Positions 47,696 to 56,102 of a stretch of 64,000 nt of DNA are shown here, one piece after another. This DNA comes from an uncultured Gemmiger sp. (lineage in GTDB: Bacteria; Bacillota; Clostridia; Oscillospirales; Ruminococcaceae): the NCBI GenBank assembly GCA_947631565.1, contig CANRLV010000001.1:1-64000 (forward strand), given 5' to 3'. Under the pieces are notes generated by a model. That model was given only the letters and a program-made list of their open reading frames with translations, did no database searches and was not told the origin of the DNA. Position numbers and translations under genes: made by a program. Position 1 is the first letter of the stretch. Each line of letters begins with the position of its first letter.

Positions 47696-48925
47696 ATGGG
47701 TACGCGCATCCTTGTCGTCACGCAGCATTTCTGGCCGGAGAATTTCCGCGTCAACGATATCGTCGCGGGCTTCGTGGCCGACGGCATCGCCGTCGACGTG
47801 CTGTGCGGGCTGCCCAACTATCCCAGGGGGGAATGGTTCGACGGCTACAGCGCCGGCGGTCCCTTTTATGAAGAGTACAGGGGCGCGCATATCTACCGCG
47901 CCAAGGAGATCCCGCGCAGGGGCAACACCGGCAAGACCATCTTTTTGAACTATGTCAGTTGGCCGCTGTACGCCTGGGCGGCGCTGCGCCGCCTGCCGAA
48001 GGATGCCCGTTATGACGCGGTGTTCTGCTTCAACACCAGTCCGGTGCTGATGTGCTGGCCGGCCATCCGCTACGCCAAACGCCACAGGGTCCCCTTGACC
48101 AACTATGTGCTGGACCTCTGGCCGGAGAACCTGTACAGTGTGCTGCCGGTGAAAAGCCGGTTCTTGCGCGCCGTTGCCAAAAACGTGAGCGACGCGCTCT
48201 ACCGCCGGGCCGACCGCCTCATCGCCATGAGCGAGCCTTTACAGCAGCGCCTGTGCGCCCGCACCGGCAAGAGCCCGGCGCAGGTAGCGGTCATCCCGCA
48301 GTATTGCGAGGATTTTTACGCCGCCCCCCTCCCCGACCCGGCGCTGGAGGAGGCCTGCGGCGGACGGTTCAATCTGGTGTTCACCGGCAACTTTTCGCCG
48401 GCGCAGAGCCTGGAGACCGTCATCCGCGCCGTGGTCACGGCGCGCCAAAGCGGCGCTGCTGATTTGCATCTGCTGCTGGTCGGCGACGGCATGAGCCGGG
48501 ACAGCCTGCAGGCCCTCGCCGCCGAGCTGGGCGCCGAAAGCTATGTCACCTTTGCCGGCAGCGTGCCCCCGACCGATATCCCCCGGTATACCGCGTTGGC
48601 GGACGCGCTCATCGTGTCGCTGTCCGCCTCGCCCGATCTGGGCCTGACGGTGCCGGGCAAGGTGGCCAGCTGTATGGCGGCCGGCAAACCGCTGCTGGCC
48701 AGCATGGACGGCGCCGGGTACGATGCCGTACGGCAGGCGGGCGGGCTGGTCAGCCCCGCCTGCGATGTGGAAGGTCTGGCCGCCAACCTGTGCGCGCTGT
48801 GCGCGATGGCGCCGGCGCAGCGCGCCGAGCTGGGCCGGCAGGCCAAAGAATACTATCTGGCGCACTACCGCCGCGCGGTGCTGCTGCGCCGGCTGGAAAA
48901 CTTTATTTTGCAGGGCGAATGCTGA
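47696..48925 (+). CDS. Family GT4 glycosyltransferase, probable L-FucNAc transferase
   Basis: A 409-residue GT-B transferase of the WbuB/CapM-like group: ILVVTQHFWPENFRVNDIVA at the start, GLPNYPRGEWFDGY, YVLDLWPENLYSVLPV, VFTGNFSPAQSLETVIRAV and LTVPGKVASCMAAGKPLLAS. WbuB/WbjE relatives commonly stand next to capEFG-type genes and transfer L-FucNAc, hence the suggestion. It starts three bp after capG. The acceptor is unknown. Confidence 0.85.
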   Translation: MGTRILVVTQHFWPENFRVNDIVAGFVADGIAVDVLCGLPNYPRGEWFDGYSAGGPFYEEYRGAHIYRAKEIPRRGNTGKTIFLNYVSWPLYAWAALRRLPKDARYDAVFCFNTSPVLMCWPAIRYAKRHRVPLTNYVLDLWPENLYSVLPVKSRFLRAVAKNVSDALYRRADRLIAMSEPLQQRLCARTGKSPAQVAVIPQYCEDFYAAPLPDPALEEACGGRFNLVFTGNFSPAQSLETVIRAVVTARQSGAADLHLLLVGDGMSRDSLQALAAELGAESYVTFAGSVPPTDIPRYTALADALIVSLSASPDLGLTVPGKVASCMAAGKPLLASMDGAGYDAVRQAGGLVSPACDVEGLAANLCALCAMAPAQRAELGRQAKEYYLAHYRRAVLLRRLENFILQGEC

Positions 48926-48950
48926 CCCGCCCGGATGTGAAGGAGAGCCC

Positions 48951-49670
48951 GTGGAATCGACGACCCCAAAAATTCTTGTCATCATCCCCTGCTACAATGA
49001 GCAGGAAAACATCCTGCGCACGGTGGCCGAGCTGCGCGCCGTCTACCCGCAGGCCGACTGCCTGGTCGTCAACGACTGCTCCACCGACGGCAGCGCCGCG
49101 CTGCTGGCGGCGAACGGCATCCCGTTTTTGGACCTGCCGGTGAACCTGGGCATCGGCGGCGCGGTGCAGACCGGCTACCGCTATGCCTGCGCCCACGGCT
49201 ACGACATCACCGTGCAGCTGGACGGCGACGGCCAGCATGACCCCGCCTACCTGCCCGCCGTCATCGGCCCGGTGGCCGAGGGGTGGCTGGACGTGTGCAT
49301 CGGCAGCCGCTTTGTCGAGAAGCAGGGCTTCCAGACCAGCTTTATGCGGCGCGTGGGCATCCGTTTTTTGAGCTTTCTCATCCGCCTGCTGTGCGGGCAG
49401 CGCGTGCTGGACGTGACCAGCGGCTTCCGCGCCGCCGACGCCGCCGCCACCGCCTATTTTGCCGACCATTACGCCATCGATTACCCGGAGCCGGAGGCCG
49501 CGCTGGCGGCCAGCCTGGCCGGCTTCCGCGTCGGCGAGGCGCCGGTCCAAATGCGGGAGCGGCAGGGCGGCGTTTCCAGCATCAACGCCGCGCGCAGCGT
49601 ATATTACATGGTCAAGGTCTCGCTCTCGCTCATCATCGCCCGCTTTGCCATCAAGCGGCGCAGACAGTAA
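48951..49670 (+). CDS. GT2 polyprenyl-phosphate glycosyltransferase (DPM1-like), second copy
   Basis: A 239-residue GT-A enzyme with a GTG start at 48951 (GAAGGAGA upstream). Motifs: ILVIIPCYNEQENILRTVAE, VVNDCSTDGSAALL, PVNLGIGGAVQTGYRYA, VQLDGDGQHDPAYL and GSRFVEKQGF. It is a clear paralogue of the enzyme at 37028-37747 with the same length and the same DUF2304 partner (here 10 bp downstream), so the organism has two such lipid-linked sugar modules in neighbouring units. DGD replaces DAD at the metal site. Confidence 0.88.
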   Translation: MESTTPKILVIIPCYNEQENILRTVAELRAVYPQADCLVVNDCSTDGSAALLAANGIPFLDLPVNLGIGGAVQTGYRYACAHGYDITVQLDGDGQHDPAYLPAVIGPVAEGWLDVCIGSRFVEKQGFQTSFMRRVGIRFLSFLIRLLCGQRVLDVTSGFRAADAAATAYFADHYAIDYPEPEAALAASLAGFRVGEAPVQMRERQGGVSSINAARSVYYMVKVSLSLIIARFAIKRRRQ

Positions 49671-49680
49671 GGAGCCAACG

Positions 49681-50070
49681 ATGACACTGCAACTGCAACT
49701 GTATATGCTTTTCGGCGCGCTGGTGCTGCTGGCCGTCATCTTTGTGCTGCTCAAGCAGGGCAAGATGGCGGTCAAGTACAGCCTTTTGTGGCTGGGGCTG
49801 TCGGTGGTATTGGTCATTTTTGCCGCCTGCCCCTATGTGGTGTTCGTGCTGCGGGATATTTTGGACATCCAGATACCGGTCAATCTGGTATTTCTGCTGA
49901 TGTTCTGCTTTGTGCTGGTGGTGCTGCTTTCGTTGAGCATCACCTGCAGCCAGCTGGCCGAGAAGAGCCGCCGCCTGGTCCAGGCCAACGCCCTGCTGGA
50001 GCAGCGCGTGCGGACGTTGGAGCAGCAGCTGGCCGCGCAGGATACGAAAAACGACGCTGACGGGATGTGA
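49681..50070 (+). CDS. DUF2304 small membrane protein, second copy
   Basis: A 129-residue protein with three hydrophobic segments (about 7-25, 34-54 and 65-88) and a coiled tail (ANALLEQRVRTLEQQLAAQD). It has the same layout as the DUF2304 protein at 37750-38109. It follows the GT2 enzyme and precedes the MBOAT gene by six bp, all likely one transcript. Confidence 0.85.
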   Translation: MTLQLQLYMLFGALVLLAVIFVLLKQGKMAVKYSLLWLGLSVVLVIFAACPYVVFVLRDILDIQIPVNLVFLLMFCFVLVVLLSLSITCSQLAEKSRRLVQANALLEQRVRTLEQQLAAQDTKNDADGM

Positions 50071-50076
50071 CGAGCG

Positions 50077-51666
50077 ATGGAACGGTTGACGGCATTGGCG
50101 GAGTTTTTTGCCGACAACGGGCAGGCGGAGTTTTTGCGCTTTTGGGCAAACGCGCCGCTGCGAAACCCCGAATTCTGGCGCACTTTCTGGGAGTCTCTGT
50201 GGACGCGGGACGCCCAGATGAGTTTTTTGTCCTACACGTTCTGGGTGTTCCTGGCCATCTGCGCCGCCGCCTACTACCTGTGCCCGCGCATCATCAAGCC
50301 GGTGTGGCTGCTGGCGTGCAGCTACGCCTTTTACCTGTATGACCGTCACGGCACGGCGCTGGTGTTCATCCTCATCACCGCCACCGCCGTGACCTGGCTG
50401 TGCGGGCTGGGCATGGGCTTGAGCCAAAACCGCCCGCTGCGCCTGTGCCTGCTGTGGCTGGCCGTGCTGGGGTGTGCGGGCACGCTGATCTACTTCAAAT
50501 ACAGCCGCTTTTTTGCCGGGCTGGTAGGACTGGAATTCACGGCCCAGCTGCCCGCCGTGCTGGGGCTGAGCTACTTTATCTTCCAGTCGCTGGGGTATGT
50601 CATCGACGTCTACCAGGGCGTGGTACCGGCGGAGCGCAACCCGCTGTACTACGCGCTCTACGTCAGCTTTTTCCCCTGCATCGTCTCGGGGCCCATCGAG
50701 CGCGCCGACCATCTTTTGCCGCAGCTGCGCGCCCCGCGCGGCTTTTCCTACCGGCGGGTGACGGGCGGCGCCTTCCGTATGCTGTGGGGCCTGTTCAAAA
50801 AGCTGGTCATCGCCGGCAACCTTGACGTCTTCACCCGCGCGGTCTTCACCGATATGCCGGCCTACGGCGGCGGGGTGCTGGCGCTGGCGGCGCTGGCCTT
50901 CAGCTACCAGCTGTACATGGACTTCTCCGGCTACTGTGACCTGGCGCTGGGCGCCGGGCAGGTGCTGGGGTACGACCTGCTCGAAAACTTTGACCGCCCC
51001 TTTGCCGGGCGCAGCTACACCCAGCTGTGGGACCGCTGGCACATCAGCCTGACTGGCTGGTTCCGCGATTATCTGTTCACCCCGCTGAGCTTCGTCAACC
51101 GCGGCCTGTCCGGCGTGCCGGGCAAGCTGCAGGGGTGGTTCAATATCTTTATCATCTTCCCCATCAGCGGCTTGTGGCACGGCGCCAGCATGGGCTATGT
51201 GGTGTGGGGCGCCTTCAACGGACTGTTCATGGTCGTTGGCAAGGCGACGGCCAAGGCCCGCCGCAAGCTGGCTAAAAAGAACCCGCTGTACAGGGTCAAA
51301 TTCCTCAAGGCCGTGATCCAGTGCAGCATCGTCTACCTGCTGTTCACCTTCTGCATCGTGTTCTTTGCGGCCAGCTTTTTCGGCGGCGACGCGGCCGACG
51401 GCTGGTACCTGCTCGCCCACCTGACGGCGGCCGGCGGGCCCGCGTTGGCCGAGCTGCCCGCCCTGCTGGACATCAGCACGCTGACGCTGTACACCATGGC
51501 CGGCGGCATCGTGCTGGTCGAGGTGTTCGAGTTTTTCGGCCGCCCGCATGAGGTCATCCGCAAACTGTGGTTTCCCGTACGCTGGGTGCTGTATTATGCG
51601 CTGCTCATCGCCATTTTGCTGACTGCCAACTTTGGCGCGTCCGGCTTTGTGTACGGTCAATTCTGA
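50077..51666 (+). CDS. MBOAT-family O-acyltransferase
   Basis: A 529-residue membrane-bound O-acyltransferase of the AlgI/PatA type, with about eleven membrane segments. The catalytic His is in GLWHGASMGYVVWGAFNGL and the upstream Asn/Asp region is in RWHISLTGWFRDYLFTPLSF; SFFPCIVSGPIERADHLLPQ is the AlgI-type motif. Such proteins pass acyl groups, usually acetyl, across the membrane to an extracellular partner. The SGNH-like gene 18 bp downstream is that partner. Target: probably the FucNAc polymer or peptidoglycan. The ribosome site before ATG 50077 is weak, so translational coupling to the upstream gene is likely. Confidence 0.9.
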   Translation: MERLTALAEFFADNGQAEFLRFWANAPLRNPEFWRTFWESLWTRDAQMSFLSYTFWVFLAICAAAYYLCPRIIKPVWLLACSYAFYLYDRHGTALVFILITATAVTWLCGLGMGLSQNRPLRLCLLWLAVLGCAGTLIYFKYSRFFAGLVGLEFTAQLPAVLGLSYFIFQSLGYVIDVYQGVVPAERNPLYYALYVSFFPCIVSGPIERADHLLPQLRAPRGFSYRRVTGGAFRMLWGLFKKLVIAGNLDVFTRAVFTDMPAYGGGVLALAALAFSYQLYMDFSGYCDLALGAGQVLGYDLLENFDRPFAGRSYTQLWDRWHISLTGWFRDYLFTPLSFVNRGLSGVPGKLQGWFNIFIIFPISGLWHGASMGYVVWGAFNGLFMVVGKATAKARRKLAKKNPLYRVKFLKAVIQCSIVYLLFTFCIVFFAASFFGGDAADGWYLLAHLTAAGGPALAELPALLDISTLTLYTMAGGIVLVEVFEFFGRPHEVIRKLWFPVRWVLYYALLIAILLTANFGASGFVYGQF

Positions 51667-51684
51667 CGAAGGGAGGCCCGGTCC

Positions 51685-53682
51685 ATGCCCAACGATGTCC
51701 GCGATCCGTCCGCGCCCCGGCCCCCCATGACCGAGGCACAGCGCCAATGGTATGCCCGCCAGCAGGCCGCTGCGGCTGCTTCGGCGCAGCCGCAGCCCTT
51801 CTCGCGCCGCGGCGCCGAGCCCACTCCGACCGGCTCGGTGCCCATCCGTTCGGCGCCCACGCCGGTCCGCCGCCCCACACCGATCCGTCGCCAGCCGGCA
51901 GCGTCGGCACAGACACCGGCAGCTACACGGCCGCAGGGACAGCCGGCGGCGTCGGCACAGGCGCCGGCGGCTGCCCCGGCGCGCCCTCAAGCGCCCCGGG
52001 CGCCGCAGCCTGCCGCACCCGCACGGCCGCAAGCATCCATGCCAACGCGTCCACAACAAGCCCCCGCACAGGCCGCGCCCGCACGACCGCAAGCGCCGGT
52101 GCAGGCAACACCGATGCGTCCGCAAGCGCCCGCACAGGCGGCGTCGGCAAGGCCCCAAAGCCCGGCGCCGGCGCAGCGTTCGGTCGCCGAGCAGTTTGCC
52201 GCCGCCCTGCAGCAGCCGCCCCCGCCGGCTGCACCGGTATCACGGCCTGACACGGTCCGGCCGGCCGCACCGGCCCCGGCACCGCGCCCGGCCCCCAAAA
52301 CGCAGGCGGCTCCCGTACAACCGGCCCGCCCTGCACAAACGCCGCCCCCGGCACCGCCCGCCGCCCACGCCAAGGCTGCCCCCGCTGCGTCCGTTGACGA
52401 GCCGCCGGCGGCCGCCGCGCCGCAAAGCAAAGGCAGGCACACTTCCAAGGCCAACATTGAGCTGTCCCCGGGCTTGCGCAAATTCCTCAAGGTGCTGCAG
52501 GCGGTGGGGTACGCGCTGTTCGTACCCGTCAAGCTGGCGGCGCTGGCCGTCATCCCGCTGTTCGTGTTCTGGTACGGGTACACCATCGACCGCAACGGTT
52601 GGTTCCAGGGCGCGCAGTATGAGCGCGAGGTCGCGCAGGCCCTGCTGGACGGGCACAGCATCACCAACTACACCAAGATGGAGGAGCGCGAGATCGTCAA
52701 GCTCTACGCGCAGAACCTTGACAAGGCACCCACCTCCATCGCGCTGGGGTCCAGCCGTGTTTTACAGATCACGCGCGAGCTCGCCGGCGACGAGGGCTTT
52801 TTCAACGCCGGCATGATCGGCGCCGAATACCCGGACGTGTATGACAGCTACTATCTGTTCGACCGCGTCGGCCTCATCCCGGACACCGTCATCCTTGGCA
52901 TCGACCCGTGGCTGTTCTCGGCCGGGCCGGATGCCAACACCTTCAAGCGCGTGGATATGCAGATGTGGAACGAGTATCAGCGCTTCGCGCTGGGCCGCAC
53001 CGACATCGACGTGACCCAGGCCACCGAGAACATGAATTTCTGGATGGCCCTGACCAGCCCCGCCTTTTTCCATGAATCGATGGAGTATTATCTCGACAAC
53101 AAGGAAAACGGTATGCGGCCGGATATTTTTGATGGCGACTTGGCGACCGAGCCCGGCGAGGTCAAGATGCCGGACGGCAGCGTGTGGTACGGCACCGACC
53201 TCCGCAACATGACGGCGGAGGAGGTCAACGCCACCGCGACGGCGCAGTTCGTCAGCTCGCTGGTCAACTGCGAGGAATTTTACGAGCTGGACGAAGAGCA
53301 CATCGAGATGTTCCGGCAGTTCGTCGACTATGTGCGCAGCCGCGGCAGCTATGTCGTCTTTTTCCTTGCGCCCTACTATCCCGAGGCCTACAACTGGATC
53401 GTCAATTTCCCGGTGCGCTACAGCGGCTTTTTCCAGGTCGAGAACTGGGTGCGGCAGTATGCCGCCGAGCAGGGCATCCCGGTCTACGGCTCCTATGACC
53501 CGGAGGCCTGCGGCTGCACGCACGCGGACTTTTTCGACGCCTGGCACGTCAAGGACACCGGCATCCGCAAGTTCTTCCCGGGGCTCCAGGCCATTTACGC
53601 CGCGCGCGAGGCCGGCACCCTGCCCGACCCGCTGGCCGTCCAGCCGCGTATGCCCACCGCCACCGAGGACCCCATTTTGTAG
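51685..53682 (+). CDS. Proline/alanine-rich SGNH-like (DltD/AlgX-type) O-acyltransferase partner
   Basis: A 665-residue protein. The first 250 residues are cytoplasmic low complexity, rich in Pro, Ala, Gln and Arg, with repeated units such as ARPQAP. One membrane helix follows (about 275-297, AALAVIPLFVFWYGY), then an extracellular hydrolase-like domain. ALGSSRVLQI looks like the nucleophile block (GSS) and FFDAWHVKD like the closing DxxH, as in DltD/AlgJ/AlgX partners of MBOAT enzymes. It would accept acyl groups from the MBOAT protein and place them on a surface polymer. The repeat region (about 51950-52160) uses more CAA, CCA and ACG codons than its surroundings, a sign of recent expansion. 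Confidence 0.75.
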   Translation: MPNDVRDPSAPRPPMTEAQRQWYARQQAAAAASAQPQPFSRRGAEPTPTGSVPIRSAPTPVRRPTPIRRQPAASAQTPAATRPQGQPAASAQAPAAAPARPQAPRAPQPAAPARPQASMPTRPQQAPAQAAPARPQAPVQATPMRPQAPAQAASARPQSPAPAQRSVAEQFAAALQQPPPPAAPVSRPDTVRPAAPAPAPRPAPKTQAAPVQPARPAQTPPPAPPAAHAKAAPAASVDEPPAAAAPQSKGRHTSKANIELSPGLRKFLKVLQAVGYALFVPVKLAALAVIPLFVFWYGYTIDRNGWFQGAQYEREVAQALLDGHSITNYTKMEEREIVKLYAQNLDKAPTSIALGSSRVLQITRELAGDEGFFNAGMIGAEYPDVYDSYYLFDRVGLIPDTVILGIDPWLFSAGPDANTFKRVDMQMWNEYQRFALGRTDIDVTQATENMNFWMALTSPAFFHESMEYYLDNKENGMRPDIFDGDLATEPGEVKMPDGSVWYGTDLRNMTAEEVNATATAQFVSSLVNCEEFYELDEEHIEMFRQFVDYVRSRGSYVVFFLAPYYPEAYNWIVNFPVRYSGFFQVENWVRQYAAEQGIPVYGSYDPEACGCTHADFFDAWHVKDTGIRKFFPGLQAIYAAREAGTLPDPLAVQPRMPTATEDPIL

Positions 53683-53698
53683 GCCCTTTGCGCCAAAT

Positions 53699-53730
53699 TA
53701 AAGAAAGCCGCCCGCCGGGCGGCTTTCTTT
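53699..53730. terminator. Bidirectional terminator between the MBOAT unit and pglD-like gene
   Basis: AAAGAAAGCCGCCCG pairs with CGGGCGGCTTTCTTT almost without loop. T-runs exist on both strands, so it can end the capsule transcript (plus) and the acetyltransferase transcript (minus). Confidence 0.85.
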
Positions 53731-53740
53731 ATGGATGGCA

Positions 53741-54259
53741 TCAGCGGAAAATGACCTCGCCGCTTTCGACCTTGGCAAAGTCCACCACCGCGGCCTGCGC
53801 CTTGACGATGGCCCCGGGCGCGATGTGCACGCCGGTGCCCAGGAGCGCGCCGTGGTCGACGATGGCCCCGGCGTTGAGCAGGCAGCCCGGGCCCGCCTTG
53901 ACCCCGGCGCCGACGAAGGCCAGCGGCCCCACGATGCTGCCCGGCCCCAGCACGGCGCCGGGGCTGACGACGGCGGCCGGGTGGCAAAAGACCGGCGTCC
54001 GGTAGCCGGCGGCGGCCAGGCCCTGCAGCAGCTCGGTGCGCAGTTGGTTGCTGCCCAAGCCCACGAAGGCGGCCGGGCAGCGGCTTTGCAGCACCGGGTC
54101 GGCATAGCCGCGCAGCGGCCCGGCGGCGCCGGGGGCGGCGTCGTCAAGGAACAGCACCCTCTTGCACACGCCGGCGCCCTGCAGCCATTCGGCCAGCTGG
54201 GCGCCAAAGCCGCCCATGCCCAGCACCAGCACGGTGTCAAAGCGTTCGTTTTCGGCCAT
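53741..54259 (-). CDS. PglD/NeuD-type sugar O- or N-acetyltransferase
   Basis: A 172-residue protein with an N-terminal nucleotide-sugar fold (VLVLGMGGFGAQLAEWL) and a C-terminal left-handed beta helix of hexapeptide repeats (VVSPGAVLGPGSIVGPLAFV, then GPGCLLNAGAIVDHGALLGT). The catalytic His is likely in IVDHGALLG. PglD/NeuD proteins acetylate UDP-amino sugars or sialic acids. It is about 30 residues shorter than usual, lacking the last coil and the usual C-terminal VPxGSVVxGxPA piece, so activity may differ. It points toward the capsule genes and has a -10 TATACT at 54298-54293. Confidence 0.8.
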   Translation of the reverse strand: MAENERFDTVLVLGMGGFGAQLAEWLQGAGVCKRVLFLDDAAPGAAGPLRGYADPVLQSRCPAAFVGLGSNQLRTELLQGLAAAGYRTPVFCHPAAVVSPGAVLGPGSIVGPLAFVGAGVKAGPGCLLNAGAIVDHGALLGTGVHIAPGAIVKAQAAVVDFAKVESGEVIFR

Positions 54260-54394
54260 CGCAAGCCCCTCCCCTGCCGTATGTTACTGCCAGTATAGCA
54301 CAAAACCGCGGCGGCGGAAAGGGCGGTCCGGGGCGGATGCTCACTTTCCCAAAATTTTGACGGATAGCGCGCGGGGATTTGGTGTTTCTGCGGC

Positions 54395-54423
54395 TTGTTT
54401 TTTTGCCCCCCGGCGTTTATACT
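54395..54423 (+). promoter_or_regulatory. Promoter of the purine leader/purE unit
   Basis: -35 TTGTTT (54395-54400), 17-bp spacer, -10 TATACT (54418-54423). It starts a leader of about 215 nt before purE. Confidence 0.75.
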
Positions 54424-54429
54424 GGAGAT

Positions 54430-54622
54430 ATCGTAGGGACCGCCTGCGGGTCCCACTACAGATGGGGGGCTTTCCCGTGCCGCACGGTTTTGGCTGTTCG
54501 CACCGCGACGCGCTGCGCCGCGCGCTGTTTGGCGCGCGCGTGCCGGGCCGCAAGGCACCCACGCAGGCGACAGGTTGAGAGCGCAGTGTACCATCCGGCA
54601 CCTGCGCCCTTTGCTTTTTTCC
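54430..54622 (+). ncRNA. Structured leader or 6S-like small RNA upstream of purE
   Basis: This GC-rich, non-coding stretch can fold into one long rod. CGCCTGCG near the 5' end pairs with CGCAGGCG near the 3' end, GTGCC with GGCAC further in, and a long GC-rich hairpin forms the top (ACGCGC.../...GCGCGT). A large one-sided bubble is left on the 5' arm. A terminator-like hairpin (GCGCAG/CTGCGC around 54581-54608, then CTTTGCTTTTTT) ends it 25 bases before the purE ribosome site. Promoter, size near 190 nt, rod shape and terminator fit either a 6S-type RNA or a purine-responsive attenuator. I see no match to the purine, PRPP or ZTP riboswitch motifs I know. Confidence 0.45.
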
Positions 54623-54645
54623 CGTTTTTGCAGGAGGGCTATGCC

Positions 54646-55152
54646 ATGTCAGAATACAAAAAAGTGGCCGTCATCATGGGCTCGGACAGCGACTGGGGCG
54701 TCGTGAAGGGCGCCTGCGCGGTGCTCAAGGAGTTCGGCGTCCCGTATGAGGCGCACATCCTTTCCGCCCACCGCACGCCGGAGGCCGCCGCCGCCTTCGC
54801 CAAGGGCGCGCGCGCCGCGGGCTTCGGCGTCATCCTCTGCGCGGCCGGCATGGCAGCGCACCTGGCCGGGGCCTTTGCCGCCAACACCACGCTGCCGGTC
54901 ATCGGCATCCCGATGAAGGGCGGCGCGCTGGACGGGCTGGACGCCCTGCTGGCCACCGTGCAGATGCCCAGCGGCTTCCCGGTGGCGACGGTGGCGTTGA
55001 ACGGCGCCAAAAACGCCGCCTATCTGGCCATCGCCATCCTGGCCATCCACGACGAAGGCCTGGCCGTGCGGCTGGAGGCTTTTAGGGCCGAGACCGCCGC
55101 CGCCATTGCCCAAAAGGACGCCGCCATCGCCGCCGAGGCGCAGGCGCTGTAA
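54646..55152 (+). CDS. purE: N5-carboxyaminoimidazole ribonucleotide mutase
   Basis: A 168-residue PurE. The ATG at 54646 follows GGAGGG at eight bases. Signature: [27 protein letters not shown] (the active-site His), [20 protein letters not shown] and [20 protein letters not shown]. It moves the carboxyl group of N5-CAIR to give CAIR. There is no purK in the window. It may thus be a class II PurE using CO2 directly, or purK is elsewhere. First gene of the purine unit. Confidence 0.93.
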   Translation: MSEYKKVAVIMGSDSDWGVVKGACAVLKEFGVPYEAHILSAHRTPEAAAAFAKGARAAGFGVILCAAGMAAHLAGAFAANTTLPVIGIPMKGGALDGLDALLATVQMPSGFPVATVALNGAKNAAYLAIAILAIHDEGLAVRLEAFRAETAAAIAQKDAAIAAEAQAL

Positions 55153-55193
55153 ACAGGTTTTCACAAAAACATACGCATAAAGGAGCAAAAATC

Positions 55194-55907
55194 ATGAGCA
55201 TCGAAGTCAGGGAAATGCTGTATGAGGGCAAGGCCAAGCAGGTCTTTGCCACCACCGACCCCGCCATCGTGATGGTGCATTACAAGGACGATGCCACCGC
55301 CGGCGACGGCGAGAAGAAAGGCACCATCCGCGACAAGGGCATCGTCAACAACAAGCTGTCCAACGCTCTGATGCAGAAGCTGGAGAAGGAGGGCGTGCCC
55401 ACCCACTTTGTCAAAGAGCTCAACGACCGCGACACGCTGGTCAAAAAGGTCGACATCGTGCCGCTGGAGGTCATCATCCGCAATGTGGCGGCCGGGCATT
55501 TCAGCCTGCGCATGGGCGTTGCCGAGGGCACGCCGTTCAAGCAGCCCATTCTGGAGTTCAGCTACAAGAACGACGACCTGCATGACCCTTTCATCAACCA
55601 CTACTACGCGCTGGCGCTGGACCTGGCCACGCAGACCGAGATCGACACCATCACCGAGTATGCCTTCAAGGTCAACGAGGTGCTCAGGGCCATTTTGCTG
55701 GATGCCAACATCCGCCTGATCGACTTCAAGCTGGAGTTCGGCCGCCTGCCGGACGGCACCATCATCCTGGCCGACGAGATCAGCCCCGACACCTGCCGCT
55801 TCTGGGACGCCGCCACCGGCGCCCACCTCGACAAGGACCTGTTCCGCCGCGACATGGGCGGCGAGGCGGATGCTTATCAGGAGGTCATGCGCCGACTTTT
55901 GGGCTAA
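55194..55907 (+). CDS. purC: SAICAR synthetase
   Basis: A 237-residue ATP-grasp-like enzyme, full length. Markers: MLYEGKAKQVFATTDPAIVM, VHYKDDATAGDGEKKG, PLEVIIRNVAAGHFSLRMG, LIDFKLEFGRL and LADEISPDTCRFWD. It joins aspartate to CAIR. AAGGAG precedes the ATG. The stop is followed directly by structured repeat copy 2. Confidence 0.95.
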   Translation: MSIEVREMLYEGKAKQVFATTDPAIVMVHYKDDATAGDGEKKGTIRDKGIVNNKLSNALMQKLEKEGVPTHFVKELNDRDTLVKKVDIVPLEVIIRNVAAGHFSLRMGVAEGTPFKQPILEFSYKNDDLHDPFINHYYALALDLATQTEIDTITEYAFKVNEVLRAILLDANIRLIDFKLEFGRLPDGTIILADEISPDTCRFWDAATGAHLDKDLFRRDMGGEADAYQEVMRRLLG

Positions 55908-55914
55908 AGCCCTC

Positions 55915-56075
55915 AAAAGGGAGGTTCGCCGTCACTGGCTGCGCCGGTCCGGCTGCACCTCCCTCTTGGACACCCACCGTCGCAAAAATGCCTTGCGCAT
56001 GCCCTGCGGGCGACTTGCCGCGGCATTTTTGCTCTAGATGTATCGGCATTGCCCGCACATGTCGGTCAATGCCGA
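55915..56075 (+). repeat. Structured intergenic repeat, copy 2
   Basis: Between purC and purF. Stems in order: AGGGAGGT/ACCTCCCT (55918-55964) enclosing ACTGGC/GCCGGT; GCAAAAATGCC.../GGCATTTTTGC (55982-56032); and ATCGGCATTG/CAATGCCGAT around GCACATGTCG (56042-56075). Relative to copy 1 the third stem differs at several positions on both arms, yet pairing is kept. The 5' part of the third stem lies only 28 bases from the purF start region. Confidence 0.82.
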
Positions 56076-56102
56076 TGGATTTGAAATTTTGAGGTCGATT
56101 TG

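Noticed and set aside
51900..52160. Short tandem repeats considered as a CRISPR array
   Set aside because: The repeats are in frame within the Pro/Ala-rich coding region, are imperfect, and have no regular spacers.
54424..54640. A purine, PRPP or ZTP riboswitch upstream of purE
   Set aside because: The conserved sequence motifs of those aptamers were not found; only a rod-like fold with terminator is supported.
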